Shown piece after piece: positions 46,975 to 58,861 of a stretch of 64,000 bases of DNA (position 1 is the stretch's first letter; each line of letters starts with the position of its first letter). This stretch comes from Heliocidaris erythrogramma (lineage: Eukaryota > Echinodermata > Echinoidea > Camarodonta > Echinometridae), in the NCBI GenBank assembly GCA_025617745.1, contig CM046853.1, positions 10,432,974 through 10,496,973 of the forward strand. The letters are read 5' to 3'. The position numbers and the translations under genes were made by a program. Under the pieces are notes generated by a model. It was given only the letters and a program-made list of their open reading frames with translations, searched no databases and was not told where the DNA came from.

Positions 46975-47801
46975 ATGGAGGTAAATGTTCTCGGCTTTAG
47001 CATCTCTCTGACTTGGCTCCTTGTCGGTGCTGCAGTCATTCTCTACCTTTGGTAAGTATCTGCATAACGGTGGCATTCTTTAAATTTCGCAGTGCCCTAT
47101 CGGTCTGTTTTAAGGAGATAATTTTCATTACTGCCCTTCATCTTTTCTCCAGTTGAAAACGTTTGTCGAGTTGGAGACGCTAGGTCTCCACGAAAGAATT
47201 GTATCCCTATATGATGTTAGATTCGAATATGAAATTAGGAATGTGCATTTTATGAATGAACGTTTACCTCTTTTAAATTCATGTAGAATATTCATCTTTT
47301 AATTGAAACGTTCGTTAGTCGGTTGTTTGTTTTATTGCTGAATAGCAGTTTACCCCACTTGTAATTTAATTGTATTTCTTTCAATAGATAATAAAGATTA
47401 AAGCAAATAATAAGTGAAAATGCGTTACTGGAGCTGGCCAAGAAACAAATTATATTTTCCCTTTTTATTTTAACTTCATTAAAATCTCAACACAGTGGCT
47501 ACTTTGATAATTAAGTTTTGTAAGTTTGCCTTATCCAAATGGAAGTACTACGGGTATCACATTTTTCTTTCATTGTTTTTATATTATTTTACCATAAAGT
47601 TGTAAATGGCTTTGGGGTTTTTCATACTAAACTTTCATTTCAACTGCGATGAGGTTTACTTCAATGTATTTCATTTGCTCACAGCAACGATATTTGGATT
47701 CGTTCATACTGGGCAAGACATGGCCTCAAATCTCCTCGATCAATTCCTGTCTTTGGTAACTCACTTCAGTGGGTAAATGTAAGTATGTTTATATACACTT
47801 A

Positions 47802-47873
<72 letters not shown>

Positions 47874-50800
47874 TGTGTGGGGGTGTGTGTTTGTCCGTGT
47901 GTGTCCGTGTACATGTTTACGCATTCAAACCGATGACATCGAACAAAGAGAACAATGGGTCATCGGTAGTAATTCAATAGGTCATCGGTTGTCAACAATT
48001 GGTGAGGTTTATTCCGTCAAATAATTTTGTGACGCAACTCAATAGTGGAGTCATCGGTTGAAATTCGAACAATAGAAAACATAGATGGGTGTGTGTGTGT
48101 GTGTGTGCGTGTATAGTTACTGTCATGATAGAATGAACTTATAAGCAGAAAGTCACAGTGGGGATAATTCTGTATAATTCTGTATCGATGATTCACTTTC
48201 GGCGCAAACATAGATAATGCATTTATTCTTTATACATGTAGACTTTAGGCCAAGTAAAGTTGATTCCTAGTTTCTCGTCCGGATTTTTCCGAAAATGAGG
48301 AACAGGGTTTGATATTTGATATTTGACATTTTTCTGTACGTAATGTTATGGGGTCCATTTTACTTACATTCTTATTTCAACCAACATGCAGTTCAGAGCC
48401 AGAAGAATCCAAACAAAGGGAAATGCATTTTTTATATTAATCATTTTTGTAACCTAATTGTCAAGATGTCCTCAGATTATTTATTTCATTTTAGAACAAA
48501 AATAACAAATAACAAAATATTTGAGGCGGGCCGAAAAAAGCAAGGAGGAGGGGACGAGAAAATAGGAATTGATTTTCTTTGGTCTTAAAATAATTCAAAC
48601 AGGTTCCGGTTCGGTATCAGGTGCTGTATTGATCAATTTTTTAACAAAATGTGAATGCAATAAATTCTCTGTCGCCATGGACTGTAATAAAAATAATTCA
48701 GCAAGGACCCTCTTTCAGACCATGAAAACCAATGTGATACAAAGATAACTACTATTATAGTGGAACGAAGTAAGTCGAAGTAGGACTTGGGCATCATTTA
48801 AATACAGTCTGTAGAGAAATGACTGAATTTCCTTTGGAGGCGCCAAAAGTAAATCAGGGTCTATGCAGTCGATACCGATTTAATCAGAATTTTAAAAAGA
48901 TGCCATATTCCAGAGAATGGGCTTCTAAGCCTACTGTATAAGTCTACGCTCCTAGACTTTAGCACAATGCGCTGTAGACTACTGCGCACATCTCAAAAAT
49001 TGTCATTATACCCAACATTCTTTACTCAATGTAGTGTACGCCCTGTTACCATACCAAGTGTCTCTGTCTCTCTCTCTCTCCCCCCTCTCTCTCTTTCTAT
49101 TTTTCTTGCCTTTTCTCTACAATAGTAACAACCAGTTGCGAAATTATACCTTTATACCCACGATGGGTGTCTGAATGGGTACTTTGAATAGGGATGAGTT
49201 TTTCAACAACCAAATAAACAACAAAACAAAGGTCACACCCTATGGTGCCACCCTAGCGACGCCTCTGGTTGCGAGAAGAAAATACAGTGCACTTTAATTC
49301 ACATTCTAGGTTCGAAAAATTAACAAACATGAAAAGGATGTACATTCTTAGATACTGACAAGTGAAGTGTAACAATGACGCTACATAACAACAACAACAA
49401 CAATCGTTGTCCTCTAATTTCTTTGCTTTTTGTACTTATTATTTTCTTTTCTGTCGACGCACAGGGTATCCAAAATGCTTTCCTCGAGTACAACAAAAAA
49501 CTTGGGACTATCTATGGGTACGTTCTTATTTTTGTACAAATTTTATTGCAGTTGATGATTTTAAATTGTGAACAATATTAGGCCTTATACGGTATCTTGT
49601 TTCATATATTTATATTCTTTTCATTACCGTATCAAGTAATTTTTTATTATATTTTTATTATACAAATGCATGTTTATGTTTGTTACTTTGTGCAATATCT
49701 CGATCGTCCAATCCTCTATTTTTGTCATTAGTGTGTTTTTTTATCCAGTTCAATACTAATAATAATGATGATGAATAATAATATAATAACCTTCATTATT
49801 AATATTATTCCTATTATCATTATTCTATTATTACTTTTATTACTACCATTACTATTTTTACTCTTGTTATTCTTATTCTTATTCTTATTCTTATTCTTCT
49901 TATTAGTATTATTATAACTCTATTATTATTATTAATTTTCATTATCATTATTATTATTATAAGTATTATTTTTGTAATGTCATTATTATCATCATTATTA
50001 TTATTATTATTTCTATTATTATTACCATTATTATTATCATTATTATTCATTATTATTGTAGCGCATTTCCAGCAAAATGAACAAAGCGCTTTCTATTGTA
50101 TTATCATCATCCTGGCCATCGGATCCAATTAATGGTAATAATATTATGGTTCTTTTGCTCTCTCTCTCTCTCTCGCTCTCTCACACACACTCTCTCTCTC
50201 TCTCTCTCTCTCCCTCTTTCTTTCTCTGTCTTTCTCCCTCTTTCTTTTTTTTCCTCTCTCTCTTCTTTATTTTTTCTCTCTCTTCTTGTCCTCCGATGTT
50301 TACTCTAAAGCGTGTACGACTGTCATCGACCTGGGTTGATTGTCACTGATCTGGATGTATTGAAAGATGTCATGGTCAAACATTTCAGCAGCTTCTACAA
50401 TCGAGCGGTATGTATTTATAGGCCAGGAGCCTGTCCCTAATAATCGCCCAATTTTACCCATAAGACTCTACCCCTTAAAGTTATTAAGACCATCTAAGTC
50501 ATTGACAAAAAGGTTATCAGCCTGACCGTAGCCATCGGGTTTAGCCCCCAGAGCCCCCAAAAGAGACCCCAAAGTCGGATCGATTTCACCCCATCCCTGA
50601 CAAAGCTTGATGCATGGACAGGCTCCCAGACTATTAGTATAAACTTAATTATCAATTCTCAAGCTAAACAACAACAACAACCGGAAACTCTTGAAATGAT
50701 CAGCACGTTAAAGATGAATGAAATTTCCAATGTTATTGCTGTTAATAAAATAAGGGATGAGGTCAAGTCTATATGTATTCCTTTACTATAGTAGCTGTTA

Positions 50801-53410
50801 CAACTTATTCCTCTGAACCTCATATTTGCATTTTTATGATTCTATTGATACTCAATTTTTACTATGATTTTGATATTATATTGAGACACCACGGTTTAGT
50901 GACGCAATGGTTATCTGCGGTTAGGTTTCCGGGAAAATCTCCTGAAAGGAAGGGGTGGGGTAGAGGAGGCAAGCCCTGGAAGCATTTCCCTTTTATTGAA
51001 GATGTGAAGCTTTAACACATTTTATGCCTGAAACATGCCCCCTGAAATTCTGAGCTTGATCCTTTTATTTTTTATTTTTTTGGTCTCCTTTTTAAAATGA
51101 TTTCAAGCTTCTGCAGCAATGCAAATAATGCAAATAATGCAAAAAAAAAAAGAGTTAACACACTCACACGCTTGTAGTGTAATTTTTGGACACATTATAA
51201 AGCTAACAGGTGAGGGCACAGACCCACAGATTGACAGGGTTACGAACCATTCCCTGACCCCTTGGTCACGTCATTCATTATTTTGACATAATACTCTTCC
51301 TTTGTGACTACTGAACATGGTCTTCGAAATGAAGCAAAACTAAGGGCAATTTGCAGGCGAATCCTATCCTATTTGAAACCAATTCAGATATAGAGTTTTC
51401 CATTCTAATGTACCCAGGTCATTCCATTGGCAAGTAAGGACATGAAGGAAGCCTTATTCCTCATCGAAGATGATTACTGGAAAAGCATGAGGAACGTCCT
51501 AACGCCTACTTTCAGTGCAGCCAAGATGAAACACGTAATATTATATTAATTTTCTTTACATTCATCATTACTTCCTCTCATGTTGCTAAAATTGTCATGG
51601 TAATGTAAATAAGATGTAAATAAGATCCGCCCATTAGAAATATATTATTCTACGCTCTCTGTTTTCTCTCTATAGATGTCTCCACTGATAAATGAGTGCG
51701 CGGGTAGACTGCTGAACCACATTAACAAACACCAAGAGCTAAAGGGATGCATTGAGTGCAAAGAGTAAGTATTGACATGATAAAAATGAAAGGTTTTAAG
51801 TCAAAACGGGTATTCGAAATCTCCAATCACAATACTATAGCTGCACGGGCAGAAATCCCGATCAGACGGAGGAGATCCCCCCCCCCCCCGATTTATATAG
51901 GGGTAACACAATGTCAAATGCCCGCAGCCCCCTTCCTGAATTTCGGTTGTCAGAATTTTGGGAATGAAAAGGCACCAGTAATATTAATTTTGATCGGCAT
52001 TGTTTTTTTCTGTTGTTGTTGATTGATTGCAAGATGATTTTGGAGACAAGAGGCACCGCTCAAATTCGATGATCTTTCGTTATTATTTTATCATGTTCAC
52101 TGTCGTATATCAAAGTAATATTTCTAGGTATTGTAATAAGTTCAACATATTATTGCTAAGAATTAATATTTCATATTTCACAAGCTTTATTTCTCTTCTT
52201 CACCATTTCCATCATGCAGGTTGTTTGGAGGATTTGTGATGGACACTATCGCAAGCTGTGCTTTTGGACTCAAGGTGGATTCCCAAGGTAACCGAAACGA
52301 TCCTTTCGTCACAAGCGCCAAGAAAGCCTTTGGAAGCGACATCTTCACTCATCCAGTTATATTGATCCTTAGTAAGTAACTTTTTTTCTCGAAGAACACA
52401 TCTTAATAACGATCATGTTTGTGGAAAAGGGAAATCCCAATAATGATTTTGTGATATTAAAGCGTAAAAAACTTTCATTGTTGTTCACTTGGTATGGCCT
52501 ATACAGAGCAACTTAATGCAAAAACAGGTCTCTCTTCATCCTTCGACTACCAAACATAATTAAGATGTTACCTATTGCTCAATTTCCTTCTTTCACACAG
52601 GTCTCTTCCCCTGGACCAAATCGATCTTCGAATATTTCGACTTCAGTATCATCGATAAGGATTCAACACGTTTCTTTGCCGATGTCGTCAAGAAAACGAT
52701 GGCAGCGCGACGTTCGTCGACGAATCAAGCAGGTGGAAAGGTATGTCCTTCTTACCATTTGTTTTTACAGTCAAACATTACGATATAAACAAAGTGATAA
52801 AATTGAGATTTTAGGAGGGTTAAGATGAGGTTCAACTTAACCAACGTTGGTACGGCGAGCATATTTTTGGGGGAGGATTGTACTTTCATTAAATATATTA
52901 TTTCACATCTGCTTTGTTTGAACACATAGGGACTGAAAGGTGATATAGACTACAAATATTGCTTATTATCGTTATCATTATTATTATTGTTATTATTATA
53001 ATTATTATCATTAATATTGTTATTATTATTATTATTATTATCATCATCATTATTATCATTACTATTATTACTACTATTATTGTTGTTTTTGTGCATGGCT
53101 GAAACAATAAAATCATTGTATTATAATTATTCACTATTTTGTAATAAATATCTCAATCATGATTTTGTTAGAGGATCGACTATCTTCAGATTCTAATGGA
53201 CGCCCATGGTACCAATACAAACAACAACGACAACATGAAAACAGAAAACGGTATCCTTGGCGACGCAGATGAGGGAAATGATGAGGCTGAACTTGAGGGA
53301 AAAAAATCCAAGAAAATTGAACTAACCGAAAGTGAGGTGATAAGCCAGGTAATGAAGCGAACCCTATTGACATCCATAATATTATTACCAAATCTGTTTA
53401 ATAAATATAT

Positions 53411-53441
<31 letters not shown>

Positions 53442-56400
53442 TTCATATCAATTCTTTATCCAGAGTAGCCTGTTCAGTTACAATAATTATATAAAAGTAC
53501 AGAATTCGTATACAATAAAATGAAATAGAAGATACATTAAAATGATAAAAACGGCACTGGTCTTCCACAGGGCTTTGCGTAATGCAAAAATAAATATATA
53601 CATACTTCATGAACACAATGACATATCGTTTACGTAATAATATTTAAATTCATTCACTTTTAAGTATATTGATTGGAAAAGAGGAATTAAGAAAGCAGTT
53701 GCTATAGGGATAGAGAGAGGAAGATAAAGAGAGGGAGAGAAGAAATACATGGGGAGCGAGAGTATAATAAGAGGAAAGGAAGGACTGACCAGAAGGAGGA
53801 AAAAAGTCAGAAATAGGCTTAGTGACAAGGGCAGAGAACAATAAAGAATAGGTCAGGAACCTGTCCCGAAATAGTCACTCCATTTACCAATAAGATCTGA
53901 CCCTTGAACTTAGACCACCTAAGGTATTGCCAAAACAGTTATCTGCCTGACCGTTGACGTGGTGTTTAGCCTCCTGAGCCCCAAAGAACAGCCCCCAAAG
54001 TCTGGTCGATTTCACCCCCATATACCCCATGCACCAAACTTTAAACTTTATCATGAGAAAAAAAGTATGACTGGACATCACAAAACACACACACAAAAAA
54101 AAAAATCATCAAAAATATCCGTCGAGATGGGTACTTAGACGGCCCCTAAATTTGGGGGTAAATTTTCCCCGTGTAGTCCATAGTTCACTTTGGGTAGAAG
54201 GTAGAGCTATGGCTGTACATTACAAAATACATGAAATGAAAAAAATTCCATAGGGAGGAAGATTTAACAATCCCCTGAATAAACAATCCTCAAAGTGCCC
54301 TTTTACCAAGCTTTGCTGCCCAAAATGGATGTAGAGAAAATGAATATTTTACATTCCAACCTTTTGGGTCTATTGGTGGGGGGGGGGGGTCTATCGGGGC
54401 TAAACCCGACAGCTACGGTCAGGCTGGCAACGGTTTTGGCCGTGACTAAGATGGTCTAAGTAACTGTGAGTTGTCAAATCTTATGGGTAAAATGGGATGA
54501 CAATTTCGGGCTCCCAGACTAAAAGTTTTAACATGATAAAAACTCGTGTCCTCGTTATATCATTTATAATCAATTTGTCAAGAATTCACATAATAGGTTT
54601 ATTTGCAAAAAGAAAAAAAATACAGCATGGTGTACACGCTTTTGAGCTCATTGACTATGTCAATCTTTGTGTTTTCTCGGTTGATTATTTTGATCACTTA
54701 TTACTAGAATAAGGTCGAGGATTCGAGCCGTGATTTTCATAAATATTGTAGTGTCAGAAACCACATTTCATTCTTCATGATTCTCTTTGGTCTTTCACAC
54801 TAGGCTTTAATCTTCTTCTTGGCTGGTTATGAGACAACTAACACCCTGTGTGGATTCATGGCTTACCTACTCGCAAGAAACCCCGACGTCCAGGACAAGT
54901 TGCTGGATGAAATCGATGAAATAGCTCCAAGGGCTCAAGATGTCGGATACCAAAGAATCTCAAAGATGCCCTACCTTGATCAAGTCTTCAACGAGACACT
55001 GCGGGTTTATCCACCAGCCCCAGTGTATGTTGTTTCTATACTCTGTATGATTTGCAAATTTTCCTGTGGTTATTTCAGGGAAGATTGTCATTTTGCTTGG
55101 TATTGCCTCTCAAAAAAATCATTACAATGATTTCGTATCGGAAAATTGCTTCGGTTCAAACTGTGTATATTGATATTGTCGATTGGACAAATTTTAGGTC
55201 CGTCAAATTAAGCATCTAATCAGAGAGGAATATGCAAAAAACTCTTGTTGCCATAGATTTTCAGCCCGCCTAAGATTCAACCATAATGCGCACAGACTTG
55301 GTAAACTGCCAAGACTGTGTAAATATTTGGACAGCGTGAAAATTAGTTTCCATTTTCGCATGAAGCAAATTCATGTGAATGACCAATTGACATAAAAGGG
55401 CAGGTCCAAGAAGTTTAAGGCAAACTATTAAAAAGCTTATGTAAGAGCTAAATACATGAAATGTAGATTGTAGTGCAATTTTTTATAAAACACGATATCA
55501 TATCAACAACTACTTCAAAATATTTTTCCTCTTTTAGATCCGATCGCATATGTACTGAACCTTTCAAGATCAACGGATTTACCGTTCCAAAAGGCATGCG
55601 AGTCTTCATTCCTATATATGGCATACACCATGACCCCAACGTGTGGCCTAACCCGGAAACATTTGATCCTGATAGGTACGTTGATGGATTAATAACAGAA
55701 ATTGATAATTTTTTTTACTTGGGTGCTAAAAATAAATAAATAAATAACGAGGAAATTTCAGGGACAAGCAGATCTATCTGAGGGACTATCTATCTAATAA
55801 TACTTGAATGCCACACTAAGTGGCTATAACGCACTAACTTGGTCGCTGTATCCACGGAGCGAGTCTGTGACTGGCATGAAATTTGTATGACTGTCTAAAT
55901 TGTATAGGCTCATTCACAGCGCAATTATATTTCCCAAGAAATTCATTCAGTTAAAAGTACAAAAATAATTATATGGGATATACACTGTGTTATATTGTTT
56001 TGTTATAAAGTAATTTATTTGTTTTGTATGTATGTAAGTATGTTTGTTTCCCTGTAACCACAGATTCAGCAAAGAAAATCGTGATAAGCACCACCCATTT
56101 GCTTGGATGCCGTTTGGATCAGGACCTCGTAACTGCATTGGGATGAGGTTTGCATTAATGGAAGCCAAGATAGTCATGATACGAGTTCTGCAGAAATACC
56201 GTCTAGAGACCTGTCCTCAAACCGAGGTAAGAAAGAATTGTGACTGAAAATGGAAAGAAAGGCTTCATGAAATTGAAATGAAATAACGTCTAATTCGTAA
56301 CAGATAAAAATTAAAAATTCCTCCCCAGTCAAGCTTCTTCGTTTACTAACCATTGTCCACGGCGGACCGTTTGAATATTAATGAGTCAGAAAAAAGAGGA

Positions 56401-57043
56401 TCTTGGGTATTTGATTCTAGTTCGTCGTGACTTGGCCGTGAACCAGAATAGCCTGGTGGTTAAGTCGCTGCCCGGCAAGCAGTAGATGACAGGTTCGAAT
56501 CCCGCTGGTTCCAATTTTTTCTGACTTGTGTTTTTCATTACAGATCGAGCATACGATCTTTAACACTGGGAGTAATATGCCGAAAGATTTGTTTACAAAT
56601 TAAAAATTCCTCCCCCAGTCAAGCTTCTTCGTTTAGATAAAATGATGTTTTCAGATTTTTTTGTTCGGGGTAAACACGATATAAGGGGGCCACAATTTGA
56701 TTTGATTTTATTATATAAAATTCATGTCACATGAACACAACAAACACATATACAATTATATTACCCAACACTTTTATTATTCATTTTCTAAGAAATTATG
56801 ATTTAACCTTATTTAATTGTATTTGATAAAATATTTTGATAAAATGTATTACTTTTATTTCTTTTCTAAGAATTGTCATTTGACTAGATTTGATTTTATT
56901 TGGTTTCATTTCATTTGATTTAGTGCAGTATATTTTATTAATATTCATTCATTCTATCATTGCAGATACCACCAAAGCTAGGAGTAAAGGGTTTCCTTTC
57001 CCCTCCCAACGGTATTACACTTCGAGCAGTCAAGCGCTACTAA
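46975..57043 (+). CDS. Cytochrome P450, CYP3-clan, complete, 13 exons
   Basis: Exons are 46975-47051, 47685-47778, 49465-49517, 50311-50407, 51418-51534, 51676-51764, 52220-52371, 52601-52740, 53172-53348, 54804-55024, 55538-55675, 56064-56226 and 56966-57043 (stop TAA). Every boundary has AG/GT and the phases add up to 1596 bases, 531 residues. The N-terminal membrane anchor (TWLLVGAAVILYL) implies the endoplasmic reticulum. Signatures are WKSMR (C helix), AGYETT (I helix oxygen groove), ETLR (K helix ExxR), PETFDPDR and FGSGPRNCIG with the haem-ligand Cys. Clan members are haem monooxygenases acting on xenobiotics or lipids with NADPH-P450 reductase; the substrate here is unknown. Exon 9 encodes an unusually long Asn/acidic linker before the I helix. 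Introns hold several short mobile elements. Confidence 0.93.
47800..48110. repeat. (TA)n and (GT)n microsatellites around an inverted-repeat element
   Basis: (TA)n of about 32 units ends at 47871, followed by GT-rich sequence. The 47925-48075 element (an inverted copy of 17882-18036) and (GT)n at 48089-48107 come next. All lie in intron 2 of the P450 gene. Confidence 0.85.
47925..48075 (-). mobile_element. Inverted-repeat element, second copy
   Basis: On the minus strand it reads as 17882-18036 does, from TTCAACCGATGACTCC to ATCGGTTTGAAT, with the same internal 'ttgttgacaaccgatgacc'. Present in intron 2 of the P450 gene. Confidence 0.7.
49740..50060. repeat. (ATT/ATC)n trinucleotide region
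   Basis: Some 300 bases of interrupted ATT, ATC and CTT trinucleotides lie in intron 3 of the P450 gene. The asparagine/aspartate-rich frame on the minus strand is an artefact. Confidence 0.9.
50155..50285. repeat. (CT)n tract ahead of P450 exon 4
   Basis: A CT-rich run of about 130 bases ends just before the exon 4 acceptor (50310). It may serve as an exceptionally long polypyrimidine tract. Confidence 0.8.
50424..50634. mobile_element. MITE in P450 intron 4
   Basis: The ends GGAGCCTGTCC and GGACAGGCTCC are exact inverted repeats. The body ('cataagactct', 'gcctgaccgtagccatcggg', 'gtcggatcgatttcacccc') is shared with the longer element at 53855-54525. Confidence 0.7.
52970..53095. repeat. 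(ATT/ATC)n trinucleotide tract
   Basis: Interrupted ATT/ATC repeats in intron 8 of the P450 gene, just before exon 9. The hydrophobic isoleucine-rich minus-strand frame is an artefact. Confidence 0.9.
53395..53450. repeat. (TTTA)n microsatellite
   Basis: Tandem TTTA units at the start of intron 9 of the P450 gene. Confidence 0.9.
53855..54525. mobile_element. Longer relative of the intron 4 MITE, in P450 intron 9
   Basis: The left half (53855-54060) aligns with 50424-50634. The right end (54385-54525, 'gctacggtcaggctggc' to 'gggctcccagact') is the inverse of that sequence. It is therefore an inverted-repeat element of about 670 bp whose ends are the 210-bp family. A G run lies at 54378-54388. 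Confidence 0.6.
56306..56635. repeat. 38-bp direct repeats around a 250-bp insertion in P450 intron 12
   Basis: 'aaattaaaaattcctcc' plus 'ccagtcaagcttcttcgttta' occurs at 56306-56345 and again at 56597-56635 with one extra C. The sequence between them carries a tRNA-derived unit. It is either an unusually long target-site duplication or a local duplication. Confidence 0.85.
56439..56513 (+). tRNA. tRNA-like sequence (probable tRNA-derived SINE head or tRNA pseudogene)
   Basis: A 75-base cloverleaf is partly possible. The acceptor strands gaacca and tggttc pair. Box A is 'tagcctggtggttaag' (56449-56464), and the T loop/box B is 'ggttcgaatcc' (56492-56502). A TTTTTT terminator follows at 56515. 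The anticodon loop CCGGCAA would read GGC but has C instead of T at position 33, and the T stem has two mismatches, so a working tRNA is doubtful. It lies inside a P450 intron between 38-bp direct repeats. Confidence 0.5.
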
Positions 57044-57099
57044 TTGGTCATGATCCCATGTAAAGAGATTTTGTGATCACTAAAATGTCTCCATAGTCA

Positions 57100-58670
57100 G
57101 GTTTACACGATGAGAGATAAACTTTAAGTTTCGCTTGTACGTAGTTTCAAATCTTTAAGTTATCTTGTGGTTATCTTGTAGTTTCAGACCGTATGAGCGG
57201 AATCGTAGTTTCGAAACTGTAAGTTTACTCGAAGTTCTAGAACCACAAGCAAGCTTGTAGTTAACGCCGAAACCACGAAGCAGAGCGATGGGCCCCCACC
57301 CCCGTCGTAGTTATTTAGTTAAAGTAGCTATTCAAAGAAAATCACAAATATGGCAATTAATGTATCACTAGAAACTGGGAAGCTTACAGATGGCAATCGT
57401 ATAAGTTTTATGTCAACTGCGTATCTGATGATTATAAAAACAACACAAATAAAAGCTCTTCTCAGCATCTGGAATATCCGAGGATTCGCCAGAAATATAG
57501 CGATGTTTTGATGTCGTCACACTCGGGATCGATCCTGCTTAAGCAGACGACGTCCTATAATGAATGAACGTAATTGCAATGCAATTATTTATCAAATTAT
57601 AAAGAGTTTGGTGTATTTAAACATGACCTTATTTCACACCATTATAAAGGGAAAGTGAAACTGATTCTGATAGCTAAAACCGTTTGATTGTAAATACACA
57701 GGAGAAGGGTCAATGATCAATGAAATAAACCCCACTTTCAAATTGGCAAGCCCTCCGAATAATAGCAGGATGGTATTCGTTCCCTCTTGAAACGCCGAAC
57801 ATGCCCCGGTGCAAGCAGCTGAAAATACAATGGCGTCTTATTTTGTTTACAAGTGACTGATTCCTTTATTTTTTTAACGCTGCATTTTTCATCAAAATAA
57901 TACCATACACGAAGTTAAGAGTGAGGCAACAGACTAACATTAAGACTGACGCTAGTGAAGGAAGAGAAATAAGTGAAGAGGAGATGACAAAATAGGCTCT
58001 GAAAAATGTGTAAGATGTTATGGGACATCGTCTGCTTAGACAGGACTGGTCCATGGTGTGTCGTCACATATCTCAGCAGCGTTCGAGGAGCTCTTCAGCT
58101 GCTATATCGGGGGCTGTATTTTACCGTTTTATAATTGATAATAATCATTACTTCAAATGTTTCCAAGCGTTGAATTTGGATAACCTTGTTTAATTTATGC
58201 CATCTATGCAATAATAAGTATTAAGCCAATATTTAAAATCATTAAAGTTCTACTTTAACGACCGCGTGGACAGAATAAACTTCAAGTTTATCAAACTCGT
58301 TAACGATGACCTCTATGTTCATTTTGTTTCGTAGAATTCTTTATTGCACTCATTCAGTACAAATGAAAATCATATACAACTTCATTTTTAGTTGATGTAC
58401 ATAACACAATTATCAGAATGCTATAGAAATTTATGCAACGTTCAGAAATACATAATATAATAAAAAACATAGTACATAGTACATTCAAATTAATCATACT
58501 GAATGAACGATAATCGCTTGTAATCTCAGAACATCGAGCGTTGGTGTTTCGGGCACGTGTGAACCCTCATCGTTGTTAGTAAGTCTTTGTTTCGTTACCT
58601 GTAAAGTTTCGCTAAGTTATAGTTTCGAACTCACAAGTCCCATATGAACGTAGCTTTTATCGTTTCTACT
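57100..58670. mobile_element. Probable DNA element relic carrying the right TTAA element
   Basis: The left flank (57100-57300: 'gtttacacgatgagaga', several 'gtagtttc' and 'aaccaca' words) is echoed in inverse order on the right (58545-58665: 'gtttcgttacctg', 'gtttcgaactcacaag', 'atgaacgtagc'). The 57319-58258 element sits in the middle. The ends are too diverged to define exactly. Confidence 0.4.
57319..58258 (-). mobile_element. TTAA-flanked element, right copy (inverted)
   Basis: It is the reverse complement of 45138-46064 with small differences. It begins TTAA-AGTAGC and ends TCTACT-TTAA. Matching landmarks include 'gggctgtattttaccgtttt', 'gaggagctcttcagctgcta' and 'gcaggatcgatcccg'-type sequence around the internal inverted repeat. 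No transposase frame. Confidence 0.75.
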
Positions 58671-58705
58671 TATATCACTTGACCCTTAAAATGAACTTAA
58701 TCAGC

Positions 58706-58861
58706 CAAGGCCGTACGCAGCGGGGGGGGGGGGGGGCAGTTGCCCCCCCAGCAATTTCAAAATCATACTTTTTTTAAATAGGGTTTTAGACTTTTAAATG
58801 CTCCAATAATAAAATGTGATCATCTTGCCCCCCCAGGAAAAAATTTCTGCGTACGGCCTTG
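58706..58861. mobile_element. 156-bp hAT-type MITE with 8-bp target duplication
   Basis: Perfect 15-base inverted ends, CAAGGCCGTACGCAG and CTGCGTACGGCCTTG. The eight bases TAATCAGC occur directly before (58698-58705) and after (58862-58869), the target-site length typical of hAT elements. The interior has G, C and T runs. A clean, probably recent insertion. Confidence 0.9.

Noticed and set aside
49820-50050. Asparagine-rich frame on the minus strand
   Set aside because: Translation of an ATT/ATC trinucleotide tract in a P450 intron.
56439-56513. Functional tRNA gene
   Set aside because: T stem has mismatches, position 33 is C, and it lies inside an intron between direct repeats; kept only as tRNA-like.
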